Source: Bacteroidota bacterium
Lineage (GTDB): Bacteria; Bacteroidota; Bacteroidia; Bacteroidales; JAGNHN01
NCBI GenBank assembly: GCA_022710185.1
Contig: JAKLHK010000006.1
Location: forward strand, 1 to 64,000
DNA: 64,000 nucleotides
Direction of reading: 5' to 3'
The notes under the pieces are model-generated. The model did no database searches, had not been told where the DNA came from, and worked only from the letters and a program-made list of their open reading frames with translations. Every line of letters starts with the position of its first letter. The first letter of the stretch is position 1. This document shows positions 18,601-25,012 of the stretch, piece by piece. A program made the position numbers and the translations under genes.

Positions 18601-18993
18601 CCAGCCATCCAGGAACCGGCAATAGGTGAAGATGGAGCTGTCGTTGGCTGCTCCGGGGGATTTGAAACGTAGTCCAGACCAGCCGGCCACGTTGGGGTGG
18701 TGAGAGAACAATATGGTTCCCGCCTTCGTACCCAGGGCCTGTATTGCTCCATGGACATAAATCGGATAGTGCCCCTTGAACTCGACGATGGTGCCGGGGC
18801 AGATCGTCACCGTGACCCCATCGGCGATCACGGTGGTGTCCAACACCCTGACGGTGTCCGCGCACCAGGTGGTGGAAAGGGCGATAGTGTCCTGGACATC
18901 CAGTACTGATGGTCCGGGCTGCGCTACCAAGGGGATGGCCCATACCAGCAGGCTGAACAGCACACTGGTACATCTGAAGCATTTGCTTTTCAT
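12634..18993 (-). CDS. Giant Pmp-like beta-helix adhesin with T9SS type-A tail
   Basis: Secreted cell-surface protein, predicted to leave by Sec then type IX secretion. I start at the ATG at 18993 (MKSKCFRCTSVLFSLLVWA, a signal peptide), not 19050, giving 2119 residues. Domains by rough position: right-handed beta helix 60-1130 with about 29 GGA[ILV]/GGG[IL] motifs and many FxxN motifs, the two hallmarks of chlamydial polymorphic membrane proteins; seven or eight Ig-like/PKD-like domains 1135-1735; an SdrB/carboxypeptidase-regulatory-like domain 1745-1810; dockerin-like loops near 1830 and 1895 (ADVNHAGGVNTTDA, GDVNGSAAFDTKDA); a cohesin-like domain 1910-2025; T9SS type-A sorting domain 2038-2119 (FPNPSS at its start). 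Function unknown; adhesion is an inference from architecture. Confidence 0.9.
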   Translation of the reverse strand: MKSKCFRCTSVLFSLLVWAIPLVAQPGPSVLDVQDTIALSTTWCADTVRVLDTTVIADGVTVTICPGTIVEFKGHYPIYVHGAIQALGTKAGTILFSHHPNVAGWSGLRFKSPGAANDSSIFTYCRFLDGWANGPAWDSSDCQGTGGAIFVKTWRKMRFTQCIFEHNKATWSGGAVKMLDSSRVLMDYCEFFSNQAGYINDNYSGGAIHMARKCELVLRGCYFHENYSPMTGGAIMLVDGSSLDVDSSTFEENRSDLNGGAIVGSLGSQGEWPVSIAIRNSEFMNNSAGFNGGAIFACTSEQEMTGTHRIEISNTSFNRNLAGEDIKSKIEDGHGGAVHVRQTLLSLEYCNFIQNIAGASSQCGHAGAVRGVWGSEIHINHCMFGLNEGNHGGAVRGDHRTVIVVDSSRFMNNIAYNSGGAIRGSDSCIVTVNECIFTGNTANYQHNKPPTSGGQGGAIFLCPGDGWPSRPSEAYIYHSDFTGNGAGSHAGAVKMGEDGILVMEHNRFSDNNSNHSAGALMWGEGATGHMTDCYVGYSTAEQDGGALVIGDGARASASFVTFVNNECGKDGGAVKVAQDAWARFEDCWFRLNEAGEKGGALKSSDGDSVFITRCVVDTNTSQRGGGGMMLGESNYGEVSQSQFIGNYSTEKGGGLALGKYFEGEVSQCQFLYNALDAADNCDGGSKGGGLFMGEYGELMVSECVVANNSTRDSIARGGGIFAGYDSEMTIRNSTITQNRAEGDSAHGGGVFMGEYAILHIDTTSLNFNSSGGHGGGLFCGYGAEVHLQLCFVGNNTATLHGGGIKLGAESNLTGSNLMIDENFAMLHGGGLHMCPSGELDLHDSRFRNNMSWKGGGMSLNTPYQVLVDHTMFESNTATSAYLTPDDYEANGGGVELSGHGWGKGSMIMPSSTPDLTFSNCTFKNNSAEWNGGGLFLGGSMPKYVNLIQNVITNNDADHAGGGLSAGNHILAIVNTTIANNYSDSVGGGLHYADFGNTDTSTIINTILYGNEANVDGDQVSLGDGSGGVMDSSAMLNFYYCDIEGDSSDFGGCVAFNGMYENNLDTLPGFLLPSAYYGPAPDAMSANWSLVYVSPLRNRGTLDTTGLQLLALDFFGRPRLNEDTVDMGAYETTEGINFPPLVPNEFCPLDAGVLLPAGQPAGGVHSGPGVAGGAFFPAFAGPGTHQLTYTITYPGGLSESASIFVTVHPFDAVSLSDLHVCTDQTSLVLTGGTPIGGLYTGPWISGGIFDVAGAGPGSYPVVYSYQNIYGCVSGDTAMLHVHPLPVVSVVPMPPVCEGQGPAQLSGGLPLGGTYSGQYVQQGVLNFPGPGQYPFLYTYADGVSGCHSTAQGQLSVLEDPVVDASGDGLLCLGSCVTMHATGAQNYVWSTGAQTSFLTMCPSQSTTYYVTGTASNGCPGADSVTITVLPAVIADIQPATPVICSGSSVTLTATGAGGMGKYFWSDGTTGSTNTVAPLQTTTYTVTASTLHGCTDAVSVTVDVLPLPTIQTGEPYEVCQGISIDLNASGGVAYAWSHGLAAVPNPVAAPLADITYTLTVTGSNGCTASEAVFVDVLDLPALNLGPDLELCMGTCATLTAPQGMAQYSWTMENLITGAMQTLSATAEQTLCPLFNSRAYLKVTDGNGCEALDNVLLTVNPVYVPDILADTIHLLLGDAQQIFVGTPNKGGAGSTYTWYPHTFLDDPGVREPVTSALYDITYSLTVTNIHGCTGTDEVVVVVDPYGNSVGGSLKYQNWRQEALGGVPVYLHSQDKTIIDTTYTDAGGFFAFTLLPDGAYCLSFDADQAFLFNGVNALDALLTAYHFANMQNLNGIFAEAADVNHAGGVNTTDAALIAMRFAGLLQTLPAGEWTFSNTCFSLSGGNMIFLPVQALFTGDVNGSAAFDTKDAYVPAILTRGEVQLSGGQRVNLPVTLAGLEVPGSASLVLGIPDNWTVRDVEVSTGLGGTLNWLQADRELRIAWYNPDPLRTFDAAASILVSIEGEVMNGQQLRVLAPSEITGLDGKRGGWLEIPQLVFAPGPDALFAFPNPSSALPSIWAEVPAEGKALLRLTDAVGRVVTEQLMMLEQGRQLLPLTEQKLTDGAYFLQVVSDTYQMNTRFVISR

Positions 18994-19155
18994 TTGTGGT
19001 GGATATTGGGTTAATAATGATGCAAGAATCCGCCGGGTGGTCATCAGCACCGGATCAGCAGATCATGAAACAAGGTGGTTAAGCGGCTCTTTTCAGCCGT
19101 AATTTAGCAAACTGAAGGGCTCAAATCAAGGGATTCCATATATATCACATATTTT

Positions 19156-19662
19156 ATGATGTTCAATGCTACAAATCCACGTGAACATGTACTTCGCTTT
19201 CTGCTTGAACTCCGTATCCCCTGGAAGGAGATCCGGCACCCCCCGGTACCCACGGCTCCCGATGCTGCCAGGTACTGGGAAGGACACGACTGCACCTTCT
19301 GCAAAAACCTCTTCTTTCGCGACCACCGCGGGAAACAGCACTTTCTCGCCCTGGTGGAACACACCCGGGCGCTCAACATCCACGACCTGGAACAACGGCT
19401 GAAAAGGGGTAAAATGACCCTGGCTTCCGGATGGAGGTTGGAGAAATACCTCGGGGTACAGCCGGGTTCTGTCTCGCCCTTCGGACTGATCAACGATACT
19501 GAGAATCATGTTATACTATTAATAGACAAATCATTGCAGGAGGCACATTGCCTGGGCTTCCATCCCAACGACAATACATCCACCCTGATGATCTCCGGCC
19601 CCGACTTCCATCGTTTCCTGGTTGCCTGTGGAAACCCATGGGAATTCCTTGAGTTAAGCTGA
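19156..19662 (+). CDS. YbaK/ProXp-ala-like aminoacyl-tRNA deacylase
   Basis: Stand-alone editing-domain protein of the YbaK/PrdX family, which hydrolyses Ala-tRNA(Pro) or similar mischarged tRNA in the cytoplasm. Of the 168 residues, the stretch LGVQPGSVSPFGLIND (about residues 106-121) and GFHPNDNTSTLMIS (about 141-154) are the family's signature; the conserved lysine sits in CTFCKNLFFRD. The ATG at 19156 is followed at once by a second ATG, and either could be used. It is divergent from the giant adhesin with 162 bases between. Exact tRNA specificity is not proven by sequence. Confidence 0.86.
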   Translation: MMFNATNPREHVLRFLLELRIPWKEIRHPPVPTAPDAARYWEGHDCTFCKNLFFRDHRGKQHFLALVEHTRALNIHDLEQRLKRGKMTLASGWRLEKYLGVQPGSVSPFGLINDTENHVILLIDKSLQEAHCLGFHPNDNTSTLMISGPDFHRFLVACGNPWEFLELS

Positions 19663-19725
19663 TCATCAGGTCTTGCCTCACATTAAGGAATATTATCTGG
19701 AACTATTCCAAATAAGATCTTCGGC

Positions 19726-19733
19726 TATCTTTG
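19726..19733 (+). promoter_or_regulatory. -7 box (TATCTTTG) for the haem-lipoprotein cluster
   Basis: TATCTTTG, 16 bases before the ATG of the first cytochrome-like lipoprotein. Confidence 0.6.
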
Positions 19734-19749
19734 CCGAAAGTTCTGGCCT

Positions 19750-20460
19750 ATGCGACCGCTTTTCTTTGCACGAACAGCAGTGCTGCTGTTTGTCATCCTA
19801 CTTTTATCTCAGTGCCGTCATGATCCCTCCTTCGTGGCGGAGCCTGATCCTGGACCCAATCCCAATGAAAACCCCTGCGACCCGGACTCGGTATACTTTG
19901 ATAACGAAGTACTTCCAATACTTCAGTCGAGCTGTGCCCTCTCCGGCTGCCACGATCCGGCTACGGCACAGGAGGGCATTGTGCTTACCTCATACGAAAG
20001 CCTGTTGAACTCGGATGTGATCGTTCCGGGGGACCCAGGGGACTCTGAACTGTATGAAAAGATTACGGAAGGTGATCCCGAGAAGGTGATGCCTCCGCCC
20101 CCATCCGCACCGCTAACGCCGGAACAGATCGAGGTTATCCGGAAATGGATAAGCCAGGGAGCCCGCAACAACGCTTGTGAGGGGGGAGCATGCGATTCAA
20201 CCGCGGCCAGTTTCTCCCAAAACATCTTCCCACTCATCCAGGACCACTGTTACGGCTGTCACTCAGGGGCCTCCCCCCAGGCAGGCGTATCGCTCACCAG
20301 CCATGCCTCCATTGCGGCGGTTGCCGCCTCCGGCAGGCTGCTCGGGGCGATCACCCACAGCCCCGGATATGCCGCCATGCCCCAGAATGGAAACAAACTC
20401 AGCGACTGTCAGATCGCCCAGGTTAGAAAATGGATCACCGATGGTACACCGAACAATTAA
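19750..20460 (+). CDS. Lipoprotein with two cytochrome c-like haem motifs
   Basis: Periplasm-facing or surface lipoprotein, 236 residues, with a lipobox ending LLLSQC (C22). It contains two repeats of the planctomycete-type cytochrome c domain. The first has C62-x4-C67-H68 (CALSGCH), with two extra residues compared with the classic haem-binding CxxCH; the second has a normal CxxCH at 167-171 (CYGCH). Each repeat has a later Met-Pro (KVMPPPP, AAMPQNG) that could supply the sixth haem ligand and ends in a helix with RKWI. The next gene overlaps its end. An electron-transfer role is an inference. Confidence 0.8.
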   Translation: MRPLFFARTAVLLFVILLLSQCRHDPSFVAEPDPGPNPNENPCDPDSVYFDNEVLPILQSSCALSGCHDPATAQEGIVLTSYESLLNSDVIVPGDPGDSELYEKITEGDPEKVMPPPPSAPLTPEQIEVIRKWISQGARNNACEGGACDSTAASFSQNIFPLIQDHCYGCHSGASPQAGVSLTSHASIAAVAASGRLLGAITHSPGYAAMPQNGNKLSDCQIAQVRKWITDGTPNN

Positions 20461-20812
20461 AATGATCGTCCTGGCCCTGCTCACGGCCGGGCTTTTCCCC
20501 TCATGCTATTATGACAATGAGGAGGAGCTATACGGGGAACTGCCATGCGATACCCTGAACAACACCTATTCGGGGGCCATTGCCAAACTGATGGCCGACA
20601 ACTGCAATGCCTGCCATGGGGGCAGCAACCCCGAGGCCGGGATACTTACCGACAACTACGCCGACCTTCAAGCCCTGGCCCAGAGCGGAAAACTGGCCGG
20701 GGCAGTCAACCACCAGGGCGGGTTCTCACCTATGCCCAAAGGGGCCCGCAAGCTCAGCGTTTGCGACCTGCAGCGCATCAACCTCTGGATTGACAACGGA
20801 ACCCCGCAATAA
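20441..20812 (+). CDS. Small lipoprotein with one cytochrome c-like haem motif
   Basis: 123-residue lipoprotein; the signal peptide MVHRTIKMIVLALLTAGLF ends in a lipobox with C22. A CxxCH motif (CNACH, 55-59) and a later Met-Pro (FSPMPKG) repeat the layout of the second domain of the preceding protein. I chose the ATG at 20441, which overlaps that gene by 20 bases, because it supplies positive residues; the ATG at 20462, just after the stop, is the alternative. The open frame back to 20177 is an artefact. The spacing suggests coupled translation with the first lipoprotein. Confidence 0.75.
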   Translation: MVHRTIKMIVLALLTAGLFPSCYYDNEEELYGELPCDTLNNTYSGAIAKLMADNCNACHGGSNPEAGILTDNYADLQALAQSGKLAGAVNHQGGFSPMPKGARKLSVCDLQRINLWIDNGTPQ

Positions 20813-20865
20813 CGCCAATGGAAAGATCATCCGAGGTTCCATCAACACTTCTATCCTACCTCACT

Positions 20866-21759
20866 ATGAAATATCTCACCCTTGCCCTGCTCACCACGCT
20901 GAGCCTCAGCCTCAGGGCCCAGGACGATCTGATGGCCCTGCTGGGCGACGATGCCCCGCAACAGGACCTGGCCTACGCCACCTTCAAAACTACAAGGGTA
21001 GTGAATGGACAATCCATAGAGAACCCGGCACCAGGTGTGCTGCTCTTCATCATCAGCCACCACTTCGGTACCCTGAACACCGGCCCCTACGAGCTTTTTG
21101 GCCTCGACCAATCCACCATCCGTTTCGGACTGGAGTATGGGTTAAACGACCATCTGGCGCTGGGTTTCGGGCGTAGTTCGTGGGAAAAGACCTACGATGG
21201 GTTTTTAAAGTTGAAACTACTGCGGCAGCAAACAGGAAAGCGCAACATCCCGCTCAGCCTCTCCTGGTTCAGCAGCGTGGCCCTCAATTCACTAAAGTGG
21301 CAGGATACAGAACGGGAAAACTACTTCAGCTCCAGACTTTCCTACGTGCACCAATTACTCATGGCCCGCAAGTTCAGCCCCGGACTCTCCCTGCAACTTA
21401 GCCCGAGCATCATCCACAAGAACCTGGTGCCCGCGGCCATCGACAAGAACACCGCCTTTGCCCTGGGTATTGGGGGAAGGGCCAAGCTTACCCAGCGTAC
21501 CGCCTTCAATTTCGAGTATTTCTACCTGCTTCCTGACCAATACGTTAACTCGGTCAACAACTCCCTTTCCCTCGGGTTCGACATTGAAACAGGGGGGCAC
21601 GTCTTCCAGCTCCACTTCTCCAATTCCAAGCCCATGTTCGAGCGCGGATTCATTACCGAAACCCAGGGAAAATGGAGCCGGGGCGATATCTTCTTCGGCT
21701 TCAACATCACCCGCGTGTTTACCATGCGGAAGCCGGAAGCCTTCAGATCAGCAGATTAA
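20866..21759 (+). CDS. DUF5777 family outer-membrane beta-barrel protein
   Basis: Predicted outer-membrane protein, 297 residues from the ATG at 20866 (signal peptide MKYLTLALLTTLSLSLRAQ). Family-like text: TFKTTRVVNGQSIENPAPG, then FIISHHFGTLN, and alternating beta strands to the end. It follows the two haem lipoproteins after 53 bases, and YceI lies convergent next to it. I remember this grouping (cytochrome-like lipoproteins, DUF5777, YceI) from other Bacteroidota, but its function is not known to me. Confidence 0.8.
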   Translation: MKYLTLALLTTLSLSLRAQDDLMALLGDDAPQQDLAYATFKTTRVVNGQSIENPAPGVLLFIISHHFGTLNTGPYELFGLDQSTIRFGLEYGLNDHLALGFGRSSWEKTYDGFLKLKLLRQQTGKRNIPLSLSWFSSVALNSLKWQDTERENYFSSRLSYVHQLLMARKFSPGLSLQLSPSIIHKNLVPAAIDKNTAFALGIGGRAKLTQRTAFNFEYFYLLPDQYVNSVNNSLSLGFDIETGGHVFQLHFSNSKPMFERGFITETQGKWSRGDIFFGFNITRVFTMRKPEAFRSAD

Positions 21760-21768
21760 TCTATTATT

Positions 21769-22317
21769 TTAAAGTGCTTTCAGATTTACATCAACGCTCA
21801 CTTCGATCTCTTTGGCGATGTTGTTGGCCACTGCTGCCGGAATGCGGATGTTGTAATCGGCGGGCTTTACAATGAACTTCGCCTGACCGCTGACGTCTTC
21901 CCCTTTCCATTCGAGCGTGGCTGTTTCCTTCACTTTGCGTGTAACCCCATGTATCGTGAGGTCCCCTTCAAGAGTGACCTTTACCGGCCCTTTGCTTGCC
22001 TTGCTGAAGGCCAAAGGATCTGATAGCTTACCATTGAACGTAGCATTGGGAAACTGGTCCGATTCCATATAGTTCTCGTTGAAATGCTCCTGCATCAGGG
22101 CTTTCTCGAACTCAAAGGACTTGATGAGCACCTTGAATACCAACGCGCCGTTGGACAGGTCGAGGGCAGCGTTCACCTGGCGGTTGTGGGCTTCGATGTT
22201 CTCTGCCGGAGTTTCGGAAAAGAAGCGGATATGGCCGTTCTTGGCGACATACTTCTGGGCGCTGAGGGGAAGGACCGCAAACAGTGCCATGGAGGAAATG
22301 AGGAGGACGTTTTTCAT
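21769..22317 (-). CDS. YceI family periplasmic lipid-binding-like protein
   Basis: Secreted lipocalin-like protein, 182 residues, with signal peptide MKNVLLISSMALFAVLPLSA. YceI proteins bind isoprenoids or amides in a beta barrel; the ligand here is unknown. Features: the opening KYVAKNGHIRFFSETP, the central ESDQFPNATFNGKL and GDLTIHGVTRKV. It is convergent with the DUF5777 gene (nine bases between). Directly upstream of its ATG lies a degenerate 7-bp repeat array (22328-22372). Confidence 0.9.
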   Translation of the reverse strand: MKNVLLISSMALFAVLPLSAQKYVAKNGHIRFFSETPAENIEAHNRQVNAALDLSNGALVFKVLIKSFEFEKALMQEHFNENYMESDQFPNATFNGKLSDPLAFSKASKGPVKVTLEGDLTIHGVTRKVKETATLEWKGEDVSGQAKFIVKPADYNIRIPAAVANNIAKEIEVSVDVNLKAL

Positions 22318-22327
22318 GGTGATTGGT

Positions 22328-22372
22328 TATGTTGTATGTTCTGTGTTCTGTGTGCCCTGTGTTGTGTTCTAT
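22328..22372. repeat. Degenerate heptanucleotide array (TATGTTG/TGTGTTC)
   Basis: Six consecutive 7-bp units related to TATGTTC (TATGTTG, TATGTTC, TGTGTTC, TGTGTGC, CCTGTGT, TGTGTTC), between the yceI start and the OB-fold gene stop. Confidence 0.75.
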
Positions 22373-22390
22373 CTCGGAAACTGTCCCTTG

Positions 22391-22825
22391 TTACTTAACG
22401 ACCACGCATTTTTCAAGGATGACGTCGGTGTCGTTGAACCCGGTGCAGTATCCTTTAATGCTGATGCTTAGGCCGTCGGTCAGGCCTGTGGCTTCTGCGG
22501 CGTGTTCCGGGTGGAGGGTGGCGCGCACTCCTTGTTCCCCGAACATACCTTCCTCCAGTGCGAAGACCAGCAACGAGGTCGTGTCCAGGGCCTCCACCCG
22601 GGTGAGGGTTCCGCTGAGTTGCACCACCTTGCCGGTATAAAGGGCATTGGCGGCCTGGGCATCGTTCATAAAGGCTTCGTATATGGACGAAACGCTCAAG
22701 GTATGCTCCGGCTCCATCATGGTATAATCCGGATGGGGCTTGTTGTACATCCGATAGGCGATCACTGCTCCGGCCAGCACGGCCACAAGGAGTAAAAGGA
22801 GCCAGGTACGATACTTTCTCAGCAT
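22391..22825 (-). CDS. OB-fold (tRNA_anti-like) single-pass membrane protein
   Basis: 144-residue protein with an N-terminal membrane anchor (RTWLLLLLVAVLAGAVIAY) and one OB-like domain (GKVVQLSGTLTRVEALDT, then ISIKGYCTGFNDTDVILEKC) of the tRNA_anti-like group. Despite the family name no nucleic acid role is implied; it probably faces the periplasm. It lies just upstream of yceI on the same strand and may be co-transcribed with it. Function unknown. Confidence 0.68.
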   Translation of the reverse strand: MLRKYRTWLLLLLVAVLAGAVIAYRMYNKPHPDYTMMEPEHTLSVSSIYEAFMNDAQAANALYTGKVVQLSGTLTRVEALDTTSLLVFALEEGMFGEQGVRATLHPEHAAEATGLTDGLSISIKGYCTGFNDTDVILEKCVVVK

Positions 22826-22878
22826 AGGGTGCAGGTTAGAACCGGATAAACAGGCATTATCCCTTTTTGTTCAATAAA

Positions 22879-22907
22879 AAGGCCGCGGTCCATAGTCCCG
22901 CGGCCTT
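22879..22907 (-). terminator. Rho-independent terminator
   Basis: Perfect 10-bp stem AAGGCCGCGG/CCGCGGCCTT with a nine-base loop; on the minus strand it is followed by TTTTTATT. It terminates the gene at 22931-23404. Confidence 0.85.
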
Positions 22908-22930
22908 ACAACCAAAAACCCAAACAAAGC

Positions 22931-23404
22931 TTACTTCTTCTTGCCGGGCTTGGCAATGGTAACATGGTCCCAGCCCCCGGGCAGGGCGGCCGTATGGGTA
23001 CTCCCATCAGGCAGACTGTAGGTATAGGTGCCTTCGACCAGTACGGTCACCGTTCCGGTCCCGGCCAGGGCCACCACGGCGGGATGGGTGAAGACCGCCT
23101 GTTTGTTAAAGAAGACCAGGAAGTTCTGGTCGATCCAGCAATATTCGAGGTCCGAGGCATAAGCCACCACCGTACCAGCCACGGTCAGCGTGATGTTGTG
23201 CCCGGTGAACACGGCGCCCGAGGCCAGCGGGCCAGGGATTATGGCCTGAATGGTCAGGGCTGCCCCCTGGGCATTCAATACCCAGCTGGAAGGGGCCATC
23301 GTCATGGTCTGAGCCTGTCCCAGGCCCAGGAAAGCCACCAGAAGGACGGACATCAGCCATCCCTTTGTAGCTTTGCGGTGGAAAGTGTGCTGCGTGCTTT
23401 TCAT
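22931..23404 (-). CDS. Secreted Ig-like protein, unknown
   Basis: 157 residues from the ATG at 23404. The long basic n-region and hydrophobic core (STQHTFHRKATKGWLMS, then VLLVAFLGLGQA) form a signal peptide. The rest is a small beta-rich domain (SGAVFTGHNITLTVAG, TVTVLVEGTYTYSLPDG) ending in basic PGKKK. No enzyme motif is seen, and I do not recognise the family. It has its own strong terminator, so it is probably monocistronic. Confidence 0.62.
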   Translation of the reverse strand: MKSTQHTFHRKATKGWLMSVLLVAFLGLGQAQTMTMAPSSWVLNAQGAALTIQAIIPGPLASGAVFTGHNITLTVAGTVVAYASDLEYCWIDQNFLVFFNKQAVFTHPAVVALAGTGTVTVLVEGTYTYSLPDGSTHTAALPGGWDHVTIAKPGKKK

Positions 23405-23520
23405 TGTGGTGAGGATTGGTTGGTATTGATACATTGAACGTCAGTCAGGTAACCCCTCATCCCTCGAAAACAGATCCCTTTCTGATATCAAGACTCCATT
23501 AGTATGTAAGGTTGCCCGGA

Positions 23521-24753
23521 ATGATGTCCATTTTCACCAAAATAATCACTGCGCTTATCCTCGCCTTTGTTATCCTGGGCAGCGCCTATGTTTCCATGAT
23601 CCTCTCGGCGGCCTGGCTGCCCACTCCCACTGGCTTTGTGGCGTTTTCGGTAGCCTTCAGTCTGGCCCTGGGACTGCTTTTTGCCCGGATCCTCTTCGGG
23701 AGCTTCCGCAAGCCCAGGGTTCTGCGAAACGCGCTCATCGGATCGGCCTCCATCAGCCTGATGTGGGGACTACTGCTGATCGGCTGGATCTTCAGGCCCC
23801 TGCAAGGCACCAACCCATCCACTCCGCAGGAGCAAACGGAAGCACAGCATATTACGGTCCAGGGCCTCCACCTCGCCCTGCGGCATTACACCCCGGACAG
23901 CGTGGCCTTCCCCTTCACCGTGGTATACCTGCACCCTGGTCCCGGCAATTTCGGTACGGAGAACACCTCGGTGGACCGGCTGATGCGGGCCCTGGCAAGC
24001 TATGGGATGCAGGGGCTGGTCTACGACCGCCCGGGGGAGGGACTATCGCAACGCCTTGAGGATCCCTCAGGATATACCCCTGAGCTCCAGCTGCAGGTAT
24101 TGGACGCCCTTCTCAGGGGACTACCCACCGGAAAGGCAGTATTGCTGGGTGATTCCTATGGGGCCCGGTTGGGTGTACGCTATGCTGCAGCCCATCCCGG
24201 GCGGGTGGCCGGACTGGTACTTCTTTCTCCCGGGCCGCTGTATACCAACCCCTGGGATCCCTTCAAGGTAAGCCTCTACACCCGGCTCAGCCAGGATCAG
24301 AAGAAAGAGGTCAACAAACTGCGCACCAACGCCCGTATTCTCACTGCCCACCTCCTTTCACAGCGCAACGCCCTGGCGGGCCGTCGCTTCCTTCCGGATG
24401 CCGAGGCCGACCCCTATTTCAGTTCGATGTTCAGGGAACTCAGTCCGGGCGGGCTGTGTGACCCCAACGACACCAACTATGCTTATGGCAACTGCGGGTT
24501 CTGGAGCAGTCTATGGACCGATCGTAGGGAATACGGGGATACCATTGCAGTACCTGTACTGCGCGACAGCATCCCTGCCCTGGCCTTGCGCGGTACCTGC
24601 GATTACCTCCCGGAACGGGTGATGCGTCCGTATTTCCGGGTCCTGCCCTTCCTCAAGGCGGAACTGCTGATGGATCGTGGACATCTGATGGTTCACGAAG
24701 ACCCGGAAGGGCTGGCGGCAAGGATTGCCATTTTTCTCGGTGAAGGGAAATAA
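23521..24753 (+). CDS. Membrane-anchored alpha/beta hydrolase
   Basis: Serine hydrolase of the alpha/beta fold behind an N-terminal membrane region: three hydrophobic segments in the first 90 residues (ALILAFVILGSAYVSMI is the first). I start at the ATG at 23521 because the longer frame opens with TTG. The catalytic serine lies in LLGDSYGARLG (GxSxG-like elbow); a late acid (CDYLPERV) and histidine (MDRGHLMVHEDPE) complete the probable triad. The early HPGPGNFGTENTS resembles the oxyanion region of proline iminopeptidases. Substrate unknown. Confidence 0.78.
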   Translation: MMSIFTKIITALILAFVILGSAYVSMILSAAWLPTPTGFVAFSVAFSLALGLLFARILFGSFRKPRVLRNALIGSASISLMWGLLLIGWIFRPLQGTNPSTPQEQTEAQHITVQGLHLALRHYTPDSVAFPFTVVYLHPGPGNFGTENTSVDRLMRALASYGMQGLVYDRPGEGLSQRLEDPSGYTPELQLQVLDALLRGLPTGKAVLLGDSYGARLGVRYAAAHPGRVAGLVLLSPGPLYTNPWDPFKVSLYTRLSQDQKKEVNKLRTNARILTAHLLSQRNALAGRRFLPDAEADPYFSSMFRELSPGGLCDPNDTNYAYGNCGFWSSLWTDRREYGDTIAVPVLRDSIPALALRGTCDYLPERVMRPYFRVLPFLKAELLMDRGHLMVHEDPEGLAARIAIFLGEGK

Positions 24754-24759
24754 AAAAGG

Positions 24760-24819
24760 CAAGGCTTAAGTGCAGGGCAGTTATTCGTGGGCGCTTGAAT
24801 AAGCTGCCCTGCAGCCTTG
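24760..24819 (+). terminator. Long hairpin directly after the hydrolase stop
   Basis: Sixty-base inverted repeat beginning six bases after the stop: CAAGGCT/AGCCTTG outer arm, GCAGGGCAG/CTGCCCTGC middle arm, TTATTC/GAATAA inner arm. It lacks a long T-run. It is longer than a usual terminator and may be an mRNA-stabilising structure. Confidence 0.6.
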
Positions 24820-24922
24820 TCTGGAGGGGGTGGAAGGTTAAAAATGCTTTGTACTCTCAGGTTAAGATGGATAAATATAGGGAATTGAAGCCCTGACTGC
24901 AAGAGAAAACCGTCACGGGGAT

Positions 24923-24930
24923 TATCTTTG
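24923..24930 (+). promoter_or_regulatory. -7 box (TATCTTTG)
   Basis: TATCTTTG, seven bases before an ATG at 24938 and 82 before the ATG at 25013. This spacing favours the later start for the next gene, since the earlier ATG would be almost leaderless. Confidence 0.55.
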
Positions 24931-25012
24931 ACAGACTATGCCGCACTTTCGCCCTAAGGATCAGTACCCTATCCTGTCGTATGCTTTGTCTCTGCAAGGC
25001 TTGGGTAGCGCC

